From Candidatus Melainabacteria bacterium (lineage in GTDB: Bacteria; Cyanobacteriota; Vampirovibrionia; Obscuribacterales; Obscuribacteraceae), in NCBI GenBank assembly GCA_020853845.1, contig JADYYD010000307.1, positions 1 to 33,219 of the forward strand: 33,219 nt of DNA, written 5' to 3'. Within the stretch, counting starts at the first letter, position 1. Each line of letters begins with the position of its first letter. The notes under the pieces were generated by a model. The model did no database searches and had not been told where the DNA came from. It worked only from the letters and a program-made list of their open reading frames with translations. The position numbers and the translations under genes are program-made. This document shows, in pieces, positions 18,228-26,352 of the stretch.

Positions 18228-18256
18228 ACGTTACAGTCTAGGGTCCGAGCTGTCAA
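18228..18256 (-). promoter_or_regulatory. Candidate promoter of argFGH
   Basis: On the minus strand a perfect TTGACA (18256-18251) is followed after 17 bp by TAACGT (18233-18228), a fair -10 element. Transcription would begin near 18221, about 28 nt before the leader ATG and about 266 nt before argF. No ArgR-type operator pair (TGAAT...ATTCA) is evident around it. Confidence 0.6.
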
Positions 18257-18388
18257 TAGTTTGCCGGCGGACGTAACAGCAGATTACACAAATCACATTT
18301 TGCCGCCGAATCCCTACTAATAATATGGAGGCGGGGATTTCTCCCTTGCGCTACACTTCCATTTCTCAGAAAGCGGAAGTCTAAACAA

Positions 18389-20269
18389 ATGGATATTTCA
18401 ACGATCGCCAATCTTCGCGGCAAAGCCCTCGCAGTTTTGAACGGACAAGCCGTCGCTGCGTTAACCAGCAAAACTCTGGTCATTTTGATTTTGACTACGA
18501 ATTTGTTGCTGGTCCCGCCTGCGGCGATTGCGGACGGCGCGAACACACAGGCTGATGCTGTTCCGCAGTCGATTCTCAATCTCGACCTGTGCACGCTTTC
18601 TTATCAGTTTTATCACCAGTCGCTGTGTCTGCCATTGGACCCATGGTACGACATGTTTTCTCGAGTAGGCAGCGACCGGCGCGACAACATCTGCCGTTTC
18701 ACTCATGAATACGCACAAACTCTAGGCTTGCAGCATGGATTCTACAGCGGTCCGAACGCGGCGCGCGGATGGAGCCAGAGCAATTTAAATCTCGATCCTG
18801 TCCTCACCAACTACAAGCAGATCGATTCGCAGTTGCCGGGCTTCACACGAGACGGCGAAAGATTTCTCGCGGTAGAAGCACCGTCTTATATCACCCAAAA
18901 CATCAAATCAATCGACGCGATAAGGTACAGAGCAAAGCCGACATCCTATCCAAACAATGACGTCGAGCTTGTTCAGATTCGCGAATATCCTGCGGGCGAC
19001 GACCATTTAATTGTGTTCGAAGGAGGCACGGGAGTAGCGGGCAACTCAGAGCCGTCGTGGAGTCTCATGGGTTTTGTCTTGATGAAGAAAACAGCCACCG
19101 GCAACGACGCTTATATCGTTTTTCGCGGCAGCCGCAGTGGTGCCTTTCTCAGCAAAACACTCTGGCGTGCGCAAAACGCAGTCGGCGAGCACAAAGGAAA
19201 TGCTGATTGGATAACAGATTTGCGAGGGATGAAACAAATTGAGCAGCCGCTTATCAGCAAGGTCGGCAAAGTAACGGAAGGATTTGCCGAGGTGCTGCCG
19301 ACGATGCTTGGTCCGATCACCGCTTGCTGCAAGACATTTGCCCAAAAGTATCCGGCGCCCGAACACATATACGTGACAGGTCACAGCCTCGGAGCGGGAC
19401 TTGCCAGCCAATTCGTCAGCGCCGTGATGATGGGAAGCTATGGTGATGAGTTGCGCGATTCGGTGAAAAACTGGCCGTGGGACAAGATGACACTGATGGC
19501 TTACGCTCAGCCGATTCCTGGTGATACCGCATGGGCTGCCAGTTTTGACAAAACCATGCCAGGCTCGCAGCATTACTGGGTGGATGGGGATGTCGTCGTT
19601 GAAGCGACTTCTAACAAGTTTGTCGGCTTGTTGATAGACAAAGGCGAACACTGCGGCGTCCAGACAAAATTGGGCAAAGTGGCAGGGTGCAACGATAATG
19701 TGCACGAAGTTTTTGTGATTCGCGACGCACTGGTGCGCGACATGGCGCCGGCAAATGCATCACTATCGCAGCAGCTCGGGCGCGACAACAGTTGGGCATA
19801 TTATTCGACTTTTGCAAAAATGCTGGCGAACGAAGCTGAGAGTTTCGTTTATCCAGGCGCTCCGGCACCGAGCATTGTCACGCAAGAGAATTTACGCAAA
19901 GTCCTTACGACCTACAATTTCGGTGCGGAATTCGAACGCTGGTTGGAAAACGTCTACGCCAGAATGATCGTCGACAAGAGCAGCTACATCGGTCCGAAAT
20001 TTCAGAGCACGCTCGATGAGCGCAAGAAACTTGTGATTGAAATAGTTGAGCGCATGAGAAAACCGGCGGCGATGGACAATTCACAAGAACTAGAAAATCT
20101 GGCGAACGAATTTGCACTAATTGATGGAAACCTAGGACTGACCAACGAAGAACAATGGATATACTGCGGTCTGCTCTTATCCCGGTTTCAAAAGTCGAAC
20201 CTGACTATGAAAGACCTTTTGTCGAAACCTCCGATGCGGGCTTGCCTGGAGTCGAAGTTCAACGACTGA
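18389..20269 (+). CDS. Secreted lipase-like protein (class 3 lipase fold)
   Basis: The 626-residue product carries a central alpha/beta-hydrolase region of the fungal lipase-like (class 3) type. YIVFRGSRSG (about 242-251) holds the oxyanion strand, IYVTGHSLGAGLASQF (about 327-342) has the nucleophile Ser333, and HYWVDGDVVV (Asp399 or Asp401) plus His439 in NDNVHEV are the likely acid and base. A hydrophobic stretch at 28-48 (VILILTTNLLLVPPAAIA) looks like a signal peptide with a long n-region. The N-terminal 150 and C-terminal 180 residues are unassigned, the latter largely helical and charged. GGAAG lies about 9 nt before the ATG. It is divergent from argFGH. The next gene follows 14 bp after its stop. 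Substrate unknown; a lipid or ester is inferred from the fold. Confidence 0.85.
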   Translation: MDISTIANLRGKALAVLNGQAVAALTSKTLVILILTTNLLLVPPAAIADGANTQADAVPQSILNLDLCTLSYQFYHQSLCLPLDPWYDMFSRVGSDRRDNICRFTHEYAQTLGLQHGFYSGPNAARGWSQSNLNLDPVLTNYKQIDSQLPGFTRDGERFLAVEAPSYITQNIKSIDAIRYRAKPTSYPNNDVELVQIREYPAGDDHLIVFEGGTGVAGNSEPSWSLMGFVLMKKTATGNDAYIVFRGSRSGAFLSKTLWRAQNAVGEHKGNADWITDLRGMKQIEQPLISKVGKVTEGFAEVLPTMLGPITACCKTFAQKYPAPEHIYVTGHSLGAGLASQFVSAVMMGSYGDELRDSVKNWPWDKMTLMAYAQPIPGDTAWAASFDKTMPGSQHYWVDGDVVVEATSNKFVGLLIDKGEHCGVQTKLGKVAGCNDNVHEVFVIRDALVRDMAPANASLSQQLGRDNSWAYYSTFAKMLANEAESFVYPGAPAPSIVTQENLRKVLTTYNFGAEFERWLENVYARMIVDKSSYIGPKFQSTLDERKKLVIEIVERMRKPAAMDNSQELENLANEFALIDGNLGLTNEEQWIYCGLLLSRFQKSNLTMKDLLSKPPMRACLESKFND

Positions 20270-20283
20270 GGGAAACGAAAATC

Positions 20284-20709
20284 GTGAATAACAAATGGGT
20301 TGTGATTTTCTTAGGCTTGATGTCAGTCGTGTTCGGCACAATAGCCGTCATTACATACAATCACTCTCAAAAACTTCTGGCAGAAGGTATGACCACCACC
20401 GGTACTGTTGTCCGCCTGGAAAACTCGGCCAAAGGTGCGTCCTATCCGGTTGTGCGTTTCAAAATAAGCACTGGTGAGGAACTCGTGGAGCGAGGCAAGG
20501 TCGGCTCATCGCCGCCTGAGCATCGGCAAGGTGAAACCGTCGCGATTATCTATGACAAAAACAATCCGAAAAACTGGTGCATCCACAGTTGGCTCAATCT
20601 GTATTTTCTGCCGACGATGTTCGGAGCCGCTGGAAGCGCGCTGATGTTTGCATCAATAGTTGTCGGCATCTTCAGCATGGGAAGGCTTAGATCGAGAAAG
20701 AGCATTTAA
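20284..20709 (+). CDS. DUF3592 membrane protein
   Basis: The frame extends upstream into the lipase gene, but GTG 20284 just after the lipase stop is a better start, with GAGGG about 12 nt upstream. The 141-residue product has a first transmembrane helix (WVVIFLGLMSVVFGTIAVI), an extracytoplasmic beta domain and a second helix near the C-terminus (FLPTMFGAAGSALMFASIVVGIF). The middle domain shows the DUF3592 pattern: GTVVRLENS, YPVVRFKISTGEE, VGSSPPEHRQGETVAIIYD and NPKNWCIHSWLNLYFLP. The family has no defined biochemical function. It is likely co-transcribed with the lipase-like gene. Confidence 0.85.
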   Translation: MNNKWVVIFLGLMSVVFGTIAVITYNHSQKLLAEGMTTTGTVVRLENSAKGASYPVVRFKISTGEELVERGKVGSSPPEHRQGETVAIIYDKNNPKNWCIHSWLNLYFLPTMFGAAGSALMFASIVVGIFSMGRLRSRKSI

Positions 20710-20733
20710 GTATGAATTGGTTCATAGTCCTGC

Positions 20734-21462
20734 TCATCCCTTCTTGAGTAACATGCTAATTCCTAAAACTAAGATGATTCCGCAAACAATTCTCTTGAAG
20801 ATTAGCTCAGGGATTTTGTGTAGAACCAACTTTCCAAACCAAGTTCCTACCAAGCTGCCAATCACTGCGATTAAAATGGGAACTTGCAACTCTAGCAAGT
20901 CGGAAAATCGCTGATAGAAATAAACAGGCATGCGCGCTGCGTCAACCAACAATCCTATACCGGTTCCGGTTGCGATGAATTCCATTTTCGAAAGATTGAA
21001 ACTCAGCAGCGCAGCAGATCTAATTCCACCCTGATTTCCTGCAAGTCCGCCGAACATTCCCGAGGCTAGTCCTGCAAGCCAGGCAAATTTCCTCGGAAAT
21101 TGAAACCTTTCTGATAGTCCGAACACACCTGATAGACCAGCAAAAATGAGCAGCGTGGCAAACAAAACAATGAGTTGGTGCTCTTTGATAAAAATACCCA
21201 TGAGTCCGCCACTCAGTCCGCCTACGGCACTCCAAATACCAAAACTGACGAAGACCTCTTTGTTCAAATCTTTTCTGATAAGAACGAAACGGTATACAGT
21301 AGACAATAGATGAGGAATCGAAACAGCAGCGACAGCCAACTGCAAGTCCATCCGCAGCGCGAACAGTGGCGTCAACAAACTGCCAATACCAAAGCCCGCT
21401 ATCGAAGCTACAACGCCTGCAAGTCCCGAAACAATAGCAATAGCTATTAACTCGGTCAGCAT
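20734..21462 (-). CDS. TauE/SafE-family membrane exporter
   Basis: The 242-residue product is highly hydrophobic with about eight transmembrane helices in two related halves, as in TauE/SafE (PF01925) proteins. Characteristic segments are GLAGVVASIAGFGIGSLLTP at the start of the first half and LAGLASGMFGGLAGNQGGIRSAALL at the start of the second. Members export sulfite, sulfoacetate or related small anions, or have unknown substrates; nothing nearby identifies the substrate here. Its ATG is 5 nt after the stop of the minus-strand gene upstream, which suggests co-transcription. It converges on the DUF3592 gene. Confidence 0.9.
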   Translation of the reverse strand: MLTELIAIAIVSGLAGVVASIAGFGIGSLLTPLFALRMDLQLAVAAVSIPHLLSTVYRFVLIRKDLNKEVFVSFGIWSAVGGLSGGLMGIFIKEHQLIVLFATLLIFAGLSGVFGLSERFQFPRKFAWLAGLASGMFGGLAGNQGGIRSAALLSFNLSKMEFIATGTGIGLLVDAARMPVYFYQRFSDLLELQVPILIAVIGSLVGTWFGKLVLHKIPELIFKRIVCGIILVLGISMLLKKG

Positions 21463-21469
21463 ATGCTCA

Positions 21470-22333
21470 CTATCTGACCCCGGTCAATGTTCGTTCCTGA
21501 AAAACAATTACGTCGCCGGGCGCGAGGCTCACGTTAATGCCGTGGTTAGTCAGTCCAGAGATGAAGAAACCACCAGGAAGACCGCCTATCACACCTTTGA
21601 AAAAACCTTTCATATGCGGATGCGAATCTTCTTGTGTCACTGGGCGACCATAAGCAAACGTCGGATCAGTAGCACCAGCCACGCCACCAACAATGGGTCC
21701 TACAATTAAACCAGCCGGACCTGCAGCAAGGCAGCCACCGGAAATCGCAACGTTTGCGGCAGTGTATCCGGCGGAATTGTATTGAACAGTAATCTCGCCC
21801 TTGCCATCAACGCCCAGGGTAACAGCCTTTTTGTCTACTCGCTCAATCCGTGTTTTCGGAGCAGGGATGATGTCATTGATGAATTGATGCTCGCCAACTC
21901 TGGTTATTTTGATGCAGATTGTGCCATTGCAATTGCGCCAGTGTCTTGGCGAAAAGTCAGATTTTAATGAGCTTTTCTTGAGATCGACCTCGGTGATCTC
22001 ACCGATTACATGAGCGCCGGCGCCGATAAACTTGCCGTCGGGCATCATTACGGTATCGAGCAATTCACCATGCACAGTATCACCGACCTGTGCAATGGAA
22101 CCGTCAATTGCAGAAATGAGCTTTACGCGAAAACGAAGCATTGGAGCAACGGCTTTTGCCATCTTTGCCGCTTGTTCGCCAGGCACCGAAGCATCGCGTG
22201 AGACGGCAGCCTGAATTGGATCTTTTTGCACATCAAACGCCTGGCAATGTCCATCGACAGTACCGATGCTGAAAGAGAGTAAAAGAGCTAACGATGAAGC
22301 GGCGACCCAATTTTGCATATAGAAATTGTACAC
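21470..22333 (-). CDS. Secreted protein with C-terminal glycine-zipper segment
   Basis: The frame opens at 22390, but GTG 22333 is favoured by GGAAGGAA 7 nt upstream; an ATG 15 nt further in (22318) is an alternative. Either gives a signal peptide (VAASSLALLLSFSIGTVDG). A beta domain follows: LRFRVKLISAIDGSIAQVGD, TVMMPDGKFIGAGAHVIGEI. Its strand and turn pattern reminds me of TrbI/VirB10-like or pilus-associated beta domains ('IPAG...G' motif), a weak resemblance. Near the C-terminus is a Gly/Ala zipper (SGGCLAAGPAGLIVGPIVGGV) that may insert in a membrane. Its start is only 51 bp from the divergent AlkD-type gene, so the two promoters overlap. TauE/SafE follows downstream in the same operon. 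Function unknown. Confidence 0.7.
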   Translation of the reverse strand: MYNFYMQNWVAASSLALLLSFSIGTVDGHCQAFDVQKDPIQAAVSRDASVPGEQAAKMAKAVAPMLRFRVKLISAIDGSIAQVGDTVHGELLDTVMMPDGKFIGAGAHVIGEITEVDLKKSSLKSDFSPRHWRNCNGTICIKITRVGEHQFINDIIPAPKTRIERVDKKAVTLGVDGKGEITVQYNSAGYTAANVAISGGCLAAGPAGLIVGPIVGGVAGATDPTFAYGRPVTQEDSHPHMKGFFKGVIGGLPGGFFISGLTNHGINVSLAPGDVIVFQERTLTGVR

Positions 22334-22383
22334 ATCACACTTCCTTCCGTGTAAACTTTTAGACTCGTGGGTGGAGAATTTAT

Positions 22384-23118
22384 ATGCCACTGAAAAGCAA
22401 AACCACTAGCAGCAGGATGGCAACGGACGCGCAGAAGTTCCTCCATGCGGAATACGAGCCGTTGGCAGATCATGACAAGGCTGTCGAGATGGCGGCATAC
22501 ATGAAAACCGACATGCCCTTCTGGGGAATTCAAAAGCCGGATAGAGAACCGATATATCGCGAGTTGGCTAAGAAATTCGCGCCGGCAGATCACGATGAAT
22601 ATTCGCAAGTGATTTTGAAACTCTGGAGCGGAAAACGGCGTGAGGATAAATATGCGGCGCTGGACTATGCTGTGCGCTGCAAGAAGTTTATCGACAAATC
22701 AATGATCCCGTTGTACGAAGAGCTGGTGCGTGACGGTGCGTGGTGGGATCTTGTCGATCCGTTAGCGACTCTCCTGATTGGTGTTGCATTTCTGAACGAT
22801 CAGAAAGCAGTGAAACCGATCGTGAAAGAATGGATCGAAGACGACGATATGTGGATCCGTCGAACAGCAATATTGAGCATGAACAAGCACAAAGAAAAGA
22901 CCGACGAAAAGCTGCTTTACGATTTCTGCTTGCGGCGCGCTCACGAGAAAGAATTTTTTATCCGTAAAGCAATTGGCTGGGCACTGCGCGAGTACAGCTA
23001 CAAGGCACCAGATTCGGTGATCAAGTTTTTGAAAACCAACAGAAGCAAACTGTCACCCTTAAGTTACCGTGAAGGCGCAAAGCAGCTAGTGAGAAACGGG
23101 CTGATGGAGCCTTCGTGA
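22384..23118 (+). CDS. AlkD-type DNA alkylation repair glycosylase
   Basis: The 244-residue all-helical product matches the DNA alkylation repair (HEAT-like repeat) family, which excises positively charged alkylpurines such as 7-methylguanine and 3-methyladenine. Visible motifs are GAWWDLVDPLA, DMWIRRTAIL and EFFIRKAIGWALREYS. Trp121, Asp125, Arg160 and Trp199 have exactly the same mutual spacing as Trp109, Asp113, Arg148 and Trp187 of Bacillus cereus AlkD (from memory), so the catalytic set appears intact. GGAG lies 7 nt before the ATG. It is a single-gene unit, divergent from the glycine-zipper protein gene and convergent with the hypothetical at 23151. Confidence 0.93.
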   Translation: MPLKSKTTSSRMATDAQKFLHAEYEPLADHDKAVEMAAYMKTDMPFWGIQKPDREPIYRELAKKFAPADHDEYSQVILKLWSGKRREDKYAALDYAVRCKKFIDKSMIPLYEELVRDGAWWDLVDPLATLLIGVAFLNDQKAVKPIVKEWIEDDDMWIRRTAILSMNKHKEKTDEKLLYDFCLRRAHEKEFFIRKAIGWALREYSYKAPDSVIKFLKTNRSKLSPLSYREGAKQLVRNGLMEPS

Positions 23119-23150
23119 GTCGTCAACATCAGCTCTAGTCTAGGCTCAGC

Positions 23151-23900
23151 CTATTTGCAGAGCAATTCTTCAGCAGGCGATGCGTCCAGGTTTATAATGT
23201 CACTAAGATTTCCAGTGAGTCGAAAACCGCTCGGAACGTGGCCCTTGCTTTCGTCTACATTCACTTTCTCGAACTTCAGCAGATCTATATTGATCCGGGA
23301 TTTGTTCTTCTCTTTCCAGGTCGTCACTTCCTTTAGTGGCAGGCCTCCAAAATCCTTTGTGCCTTGTAATTGAGATAATAATTTCGAGACTGTTTTCGAT
23401 AGGATAATTTCGTCACTTACGTATAGGTTTGTGATGGTTTCGATCCTGCTCTTTTCGCCGGCCAAAAAACCTCCGTCCGGGGTGCCTCGAAAAACGTTGC
23501 TATAATCTGCCGACTCAAAACAAACTGACGACGCGTTTCCGATTTTACTTTTGCCAATTCTCTTCCAGGTGCTGCCGGCTCGAGAACCTCCGGTAAACAT
23601 TCGCAGAAGATTGACTGATTTGAAGTTAAAGTCTGGAATACGAGCTTTATACAGCAGTTTAAGCTTATCGCTGAAGAAATAGATCATTCCTTCTCGTTCG
23701 AGGATAAGAACGGAAAAGTGGTTGTTCAGCCGATCAACGCGCACGAAACGCTCGCTGACGTACGTAACTTCTTTGCCATTTATCTCGTGAAATTGCGTAA
23801 CTTTCCAGCCGATGCCATGCGCTGAAGATGCGTTCGTACCCAGAAAGAAACCCACTCCCCAAAAGCAACATAGGAATTGTAATTTCGCAGTACGTATCAT
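23151..23900 (-). CDS. Secreted hypothetical protein
   Basis: The 249-residue product starts with a signal peptide (LQFLCCFWGVGFFLGTNASSAHG). The mature part is beta-rich with alternating charged strands: YVSERFVRVDRLNNHFSVLILE, IYFFSDKLKLLYKARI, NLYVSDEIILSKTVSKLLSQLQG. It ends in LDASPAEELLCK. The pattern of strands describing a 'bound state' reminds me of DUF4412 or LolA-like periplasmic domains, but I cannot assign a family. The ATG has GAGG about 11 nt upstream. It is convergent with the AlkD gene (32-bp gap) and stands apart from the Usp gene upstream. Function unknown. Confidence 0.65.
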   Translation of the reverse strand: MIRTAKLQFLCCFWGVGFFLGTNASSAHGIGWKVTQFHEINGKEVTYVSERFVRVDRLNNHFSVLILEREGMIYFFSDKLKLLYKARIPDFNFKSVNLLRMFTGGSRAGSTWKRIGKSKIGNASSVCFESADYSNVFRGTPDGGFLAGEKSRIETITNLYVSDEIILSKTVSKLLSQLQGTKDFGGLPLKEVTTWKEKNKSRINIDLLKFEKVNVDESKGHVPSGFRLTGNLSDIINLDASPAEELLCK

Positions 23901-23945
23901 CTCGATTCAGCCTCAAGACGATCATCCATACTTTTTGCGGCCGAG

Positions 23946-24866
23946 TCAAACGATAATATGCACTTTTTGGTTAATCGAATTCTTCAATCTGGTCATTTCG
24001 ACAGAGCAGCACGCATGCGTCGCAACCGCTTCCGACACGCTGCCCAACACGGCCTTTTCGATGCCGCGGCGCCCGTGCGAGCCGACCATGATTAAATCAG
24101 CAGGCCAGTTTTTGGCCAGATCCATTACCACTTTTCTTGTGTCTCCGCGAAGAACGTCGGCGCTAGCCACCTTCTTGCCAAATGCGTTATTCAGCTTCGC
24201 GGACGCCGCTTCAAGCCAACCAAGTTTTCCGGCAACGATATCCGTATAATGCTGAACCAGCATCTGTCCGAACATGCCATCAGCGTCGCTAAGCATCTTT
24301 TGCCCATCTTTGGGAACAACGTGAATGCACTTAAAAGAGACATTTGCCGACCAGGGAAATTCGAGCACATGTTCGATCAATTTCTCGGAGTGCTCGGAGT
24401 CGTCCAGAGCCAAAATTACATGGCACACATCGTTTTTAATGTGCTCATCGCTTCGTCGTCTGACTATTCGCACGGCACAGGGTGCTTCCAGAAAAACTCT
24501 TCTCGAGACGCTGCCCAAAAGCAAATATTCTATGCCCGATCTGCCGTGCGAGCCTACCATGATCAAATCAGCTTGCCATTCTTTGGCCTTTTTCAAAATT
24601 TCGTCCGCGGCATATCCATCCGCTACGGCACCCGTGACCACGGCGTGGGGATGAGTTTTTCGAAGTTGCACAACAGTTTCTTCAACCAGGCCTTCTATCG
24701 CTTTTATTTCCTTCTCCTTAAGTCCTTCCATCGAAGGAAGCGGCTCAACATAATCGACAGCAGAGAACACCATGATCTCACTGCCGGCCTTGCACCTTAA
24801 CGCCAGTGCTGAATTAATTACATCCTGAGAACATCCAGAGCCATCAATGGCAAGCAAAATCTTCAT
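23946..24866 (-). CDS. Universal stress protein with two UspA domains
   Basis: ATG 24866 (AGGAG 9 nt upstream) begins the canonical MKILLAIDGSGCS; an upstream extension to 24932 has no support. The 306-residue product is two Usp domains in tandem. Domain 1 (about 1-145) ends with MVGSHGRSGIEYLLLGSVS and domain 2 (about 150-290) starts with CHVILALDDSEHS and ends with MVGSHGRRGIEKAVLGSVS. Both carry the G-2x-G-9x-G-[S/T] ATP-binding motif, so both should bind nucleotide. Tandem Usps respond to starvation, oxygen or redox stress in other bacteria. It heads a cluster of stress and metal-binding genes, which supports such a role here. Regulation is not visible in the sequence. Confidence 0.95.
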   Translation of the reverse strand: MKILLAIDGSGCSQDVINSALALRCKAGSEIMVFSAVDYVEPLPSMEGLKEKEIKAIEGLVEETVVQLRKTHPHAVVTGAVADGYAADEILKKAKEWQADLIMVGSHGRSGIEYLLLGSVSRRVFLEAPCAVRIVRRRSDEHIKNDVCHVILALDDSEHSEKLIEHVLEFPWSANVSFKCIHVVPKDGQKMLSDADGMFGQMLVQHYTDIVAGKLGWLEAASAKLNNAFGKKVASADVLRGDTRKVVMDLAKNWPADLIMVGSHGRRGIEKAVLGSVSEAVATHACCSVEMTRLKNSINQKVHIIV

Positions 24867-25009
24867 TCTTAGCAACTCCTGAAATAGGCTTGCAAGCAAG
24901 CGGCCTGCGTCCCCCTTCGACAATTTCACCATCCAAATGAATTCTGCGCATCATACCTAGGGTTATTGTCGATCACCTCAGGCAATCAGCCTTTAGAACG
25001 ATGAAAACT

Positions 25010-25054
25010 CACAAAGCAAAACGCACCCGGGAGGTATGCTTCCTGAGTGCGTTT
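25010..25054 (-). terminator. Intrinsic terminator of the glycine-zipper stress gene
   Basis: AAACGCAC (25019-25026) and GTGCGTTT (25047-25054) close a long stem that continues inward through GGGAGG and CTTCCT-type pairs with one mismatch and a TATG loop. Read on the minus strand it is followed by a T-rich tract (TTTTGCTTTG). It lies 73 bp beyond the stop of the gene ending at 25127. Confidence 0.7.
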
Positions 25055-25126
25055 GCCGTGCCGAACACTTCATTGATTGCAGTCGACAAAAGAGTTCGGC
25101 ATTATCTTAAGTCGAAGAGCGCAGCG

Positions 25127-25699
25127 TTAGGCTGCTTTGCGTTTATCGTGTTCGATAACGCTTTGTTCCATTTGTTTAGGTCTTCTGATTGACTCTTCCA
25201 TGGTTCTTTGGACTTCGAGTCCTCCGCCGTCCTTGAAGAGTTTCTCAACAACACGGGCTTCCTTTTCATTTTCGGTGTGAACGGCTATAAGCGTATTGGA
25301 GAAGCGCATGGTGCGCTCGAACTTTCTCGCTTCGAATACCGGTATGCTGAGGCCCCAGAGAGCACCAATCAAACCGGCGGCCAAACCGAACACCGCGATT
25401 CCAGCCAATACTGCCATTGTAGGACCGGCTGCAATAACTTGTTCCAGATTCTGAGTGCCAAATACTCCGCGCTGAGCGAAGAAGCCCAGCAATCCGCCCA
25501 AGACTGCTCCCATCAAAGTACCGGCCATGAAGCCGCAAGAAGCCTTGGTGTGTTTTTCGTATGCCAATTCTTGAGCGCCGTAGGAGTCAGGCATCATAAG
25601 CGAAATGTCGTCCGCGGTGAAACCCGAGTCTTTGAGCGTATCTACTAAGCGCTCGGCGTCCGTAATACTCGGCGCAATACAAACAACTGCTTGATGCAT
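25127..25699 (-). CDS. Stress-protein-like membrane protein with glycine zipper
   Basis: ATG 25699 follows GAGGAAA, giving 190 residues; the longer frame to 25798 lacks a ribosome-binding site. The N-terminal part (MHQAVVCIAPSITDAERLV, LKDSGFTADDISLMMPDS) is a ferredoxin-like fold segment seen in general-stress 17M/YflT-like and ActD-like proteins: a short alpha/beta unit that detects 'A..L...GF...DIS'. Two Gly/Ala-rich transmembrane helices follow (MAGTLMGAVLGGLLGFFAQRG and VLAGIAVFGLAAGLIGALWGL). A second alpha/beta unit (NTLIAVHTENEKEARVVEKLF) then ends in a basic tail. So the order is sensor-like fold, membrane hairpin, sensor-like fold. Function unknown; stress association is inferred from the fold and from neighbours. 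Confidence 0.8.
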   Translation of the reverse strand: MHQAVVCIAPSITDAERLVDTLKDSGFTADDISLMMPDSYGAQELAYEKHTKASCGFMAGTLMGAVLGGLLGFFAQRGVFGTQNLEQVIAAGPTMAVLAGIAVFGLAAGLIGALWGLSIPVFEARKFERTMRFSNTLIAVHTENEKEARVVEKLFKDGGGLEVQRTMEESIRRPKQMEQSVIEHDKRKAA

Positions 25700-25832
25700 A
25701 GTGATTTCCTCATTTTCGTCTGCTGATTCCGCTGTGTAGAGCCGTCGAGAGGCACAAAAGTTCCCGCAGGGCACCAGGGACGCCCTTATAAAGGACAAAA
25801 ATTCAAATATGAGATTTGACGAATATTGAGTA

Positions 25833-26237
25833 ATGGAGCCGTTTAATGCGGAACCATCAGGTACAGACCCCGTCCTTCAAGCATCGAACGAAAGAGTTGC
25901 GAGGTTTTGGTTAATGGAAGAGTATATTGGCGCTGACGCATCAGAAGCGGACGTAACCGCGCACAAGCTCTTAGTATTGTTGGGTGCTCACCTGTCCGGC
26001 TTTCAGCCGCTCTCAGACCCCGAAGTATTCGACGTAAAGAGCCGGTTGATTCACTGCTCGCAGGAGATGAAGCCGAACATGGTTATGACGCTGGAAGAAG
26101 AACTCCCGCGCAATGCAGGCCCAGTAGTTAGCGTATGGGCAGCCGTGGGCAAATTACCGGACGGCGAAAGTGTATTTTGGCACCGACCGTTGCCATGTCC
26201 AGACACGCTGGCAGAGTTCCTCTACTTCCACCGCTAA
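25833..26237 (+). CDS. Hypothetical 134-residue soluble protein
   Basis: I do not recognise this family. The acidic product has a helical N-terminal half (NERVARFWLMEEYIGADASEADVTAHKLLVLLGAHL) and a beta-rich second half with VVSVWAAVGKLPDGESVFWHRPLP. No signal peptide or membrane segment is seen. The ribosome-binding site is weak. A good intrinsic terminator begins at the stop codon, so this is a monocistronic unit. It diverges from the glycine-zipper stress gene, and the two may share control. Coding status is supported by length, composition and the terminator. Confidence 0.65.
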   Translation: MEPFNAEPSGTDPVLQASNERVARFWLMEEYIGADASEADVTAHKLLVLLGAHLSGFQPLSDPEVFDVKSRLIHCSQEMKPNMVMTLEEELPRNAGPVVSVWAAVGKLPDGESVFWHRPLPCPDTLAEFLYFHR

Positions 26238-26257
26238 GCCGAGCCCCGCTCGGCTTT
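26238..26257 (+). terminator. Intrinsic terminator
   Basis: GCCGAGC and GCTCGGC form a perfect 7-bp GC-rich stem with a CCC loop, followed by TTT. It begins immediately after the TAA of the gene ending at 26237. Confidence 0.75.
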
Positions 26258-26352
26258 CGCCTTATATAGCGGCGTTATTTCACGAGGGAACTAACAGCCC
26301 CCTTCCATCGCCTACCAAAGCAACCGAAAAAGGGATTTGAGGAAATTTGGTA

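Noticed and set aside
17956-18256. T-box riboswitch controlling argFGH
   Set aside because: The leader is short, I see no T-box consensus (AGGGTGG-type) or specifier stem, and the Arg-rich ORF with complementary arms explains the terminator better.
24249-24800. 183-codon plus-strand frame
   Set aside because: Antisense to the tandem UspA gene; Phe/His/Arg-rich shadow.
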